Shown here: in pieces, positions 59,111 through 60,000 of the stretch
How positions within the stretch are numbered: position 1 is the first letter of the stretch
Layout: the number at the start of each line of letters is the position of its first letter
Assembly: GCA_964035545.1 (NCBI GenBank)
Contig: OZ037772.1
Coordinates: forward strand, 1,331,001 to 1,391,000
Direction: 5' to 3'
DNA length: 60,000 nt
Source: Bugula neritina
Taxonomy: Eukaryota; Bryozoa; Gymnolaemata; Cheilostomatida; Bugulidae
Notes under the pieces: generated by a model
What the model was told of the DNA's origin: nothing
What the model saw: the letters and a program-made list of their open reading frames with translations, nothing else
The model's database searches: none
Made by a program: the position numbers and the translations under genes

Positions 59111-60000
59111 ATATTACTCTAAAGATTTGGTATATCAGAAAGCCAGTCACTTAACACCAATTAACTTGGTTGTCTCAATCAGAGCTGGTCTCTGTGTATT
59201 TCAGTGTGTTTTAAAGGTTCTCTGAAGCTTCCCCAGTCTTTATATGAGCTGCCTTTAAATATATACAATAGTTTTAATACAATACGAAGACAATTATTGT
59301 TAACACATGTCAAGTAACAGAACAGGAATAAGGCCTCTCCGATAGTTATTTGAATATCTACAAGAAGTATAACTAAATATACAATAATAACTACATATCT
59401 AGAAACATGTAGAATATTATACTAGAAGAAATCTCTTGTAACAAAGTATTGTTACATAACTGGAAGATAGAGAAACTATATTTCTCAATTCAGAACACAA
59501 TCTGCAATCAGCATTCAGTGCTGAAATTAAGCAAAAGCGATGACAGTTGTTATATGAATATAATAATATCATGATGTAAATAATGATAATGATATTATAT
59601 TCATATACCAAATGTCATTGCAGTTCCCTAAGCCAAGCGTAATTGTAACTGGTTATTGTAGGTCACGTGACTCAACAGATACACGCCCCTTCTGCTGTAA
59701 CATTATAACGTCATTGAACACAGTCATTCACACGTTGACTGAATAGGGCTACACACTGATAACTCTGAGGTTAGTATAACATTTATAGACCTAGTTTATC
59801 AATAGTCGGCAATCAGTATAAGTATTACATTTACTACATTGCTATAACTATTAAAATTAGATTCAATGTTGCAATCAGTTTTAATACCACGCTCGCTACC
59901 ATCATCATTAAATTTATTTAAAATGATTATCTTAACAAGTTATACTTATAGTAGGTTTATTAATATTATTATTTATAACCAGTGAGTCACTTATCTTTAC
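59111..60000. other. Non-coding right edge
   Basis: No coding signal. A small inverted word (atgaatataataatatcatg / gatattatattcat) lies at 59550-59610. The last 130 bases are a diverged copy of 6483-6686. Confidence 0.45.

Overview
This is an AT-rich, intron-rich animal nuclear sequence. A fibrillar-collagen C-propeptide (COLFI) domain, RING/B-box (TRIM-like) architecture, spliced genes and a dense mixture of DNA transposons and retroelements point to a metazoan. The short introns, TRIM-like gene and collagen with cysteine-rich modules would suit a sponge or another early-branching animal, but the phylum is inferred, not shown.

Layout. 1-1576 (+): last four exons of a fibrillar collagen gene. 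2.3-4.15 kb: a GIY-YIG (Penelope-like) remnant and a 17-bp satellite. 8.3-15.6 kb (+): an apparently intact seven-exon RING/B-box/beta-propeller-like gene with hAT MITEs in its introns. An inverted copy of its last exon and 3' end lies at about 18.0-18.9 kb (-). 20.2-35.3 kb (-): a decayed valyl-tRNA synthetase pseudogene. It starts at a clear N terminus but has an exon broken by a 2.86-kb inverted-repeat transposon, in-frame stops, deletions, a triplicated exon, minisatellite-filled introns and no KMSKS half. 36.2-39.3 kb: a LINE remnant and a long foldback element. 39.7-47.2 kb (+): an old Ty3/gypsy LTR retrotransposon with gag, protease, RT, RNase H and integrase (all broken) and a further intact, probably spliced 3' ORF with a C2H2 zinc finger, an SR-like stretch and a coiled coil. 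47.4-53.3 kb (+): a second, degenerate collagen copy with cysteine modules, Gly-X-Y exons and COLFI exons. 52.2-55.4 kb is a duplicate of 0.6-4.15 kb, including the GIY-YIG remnant and the 17-bp satellite. 55.4-60 kb: non-coding, with three copies of one repeat block and several MITEs.

There is no operon-like cooperation. The only gene that looks intact is the TRIM-like gene. The main story is genome turnover: segmental duplication, tandem-repeat expansion and nested transposition breaking up housekeeping and matrix genes. The most novel-looking items are the spliced zinc-finger ORF of the LTR element, the inverted-repeat element in the valyl-tRNA synthetase exon, the GATC-rich palindromic MITE family and the stop-free 17-bp satellite. 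All coordinates come from reading by eye; similarity statements rest on recognised motifs, with no database search.
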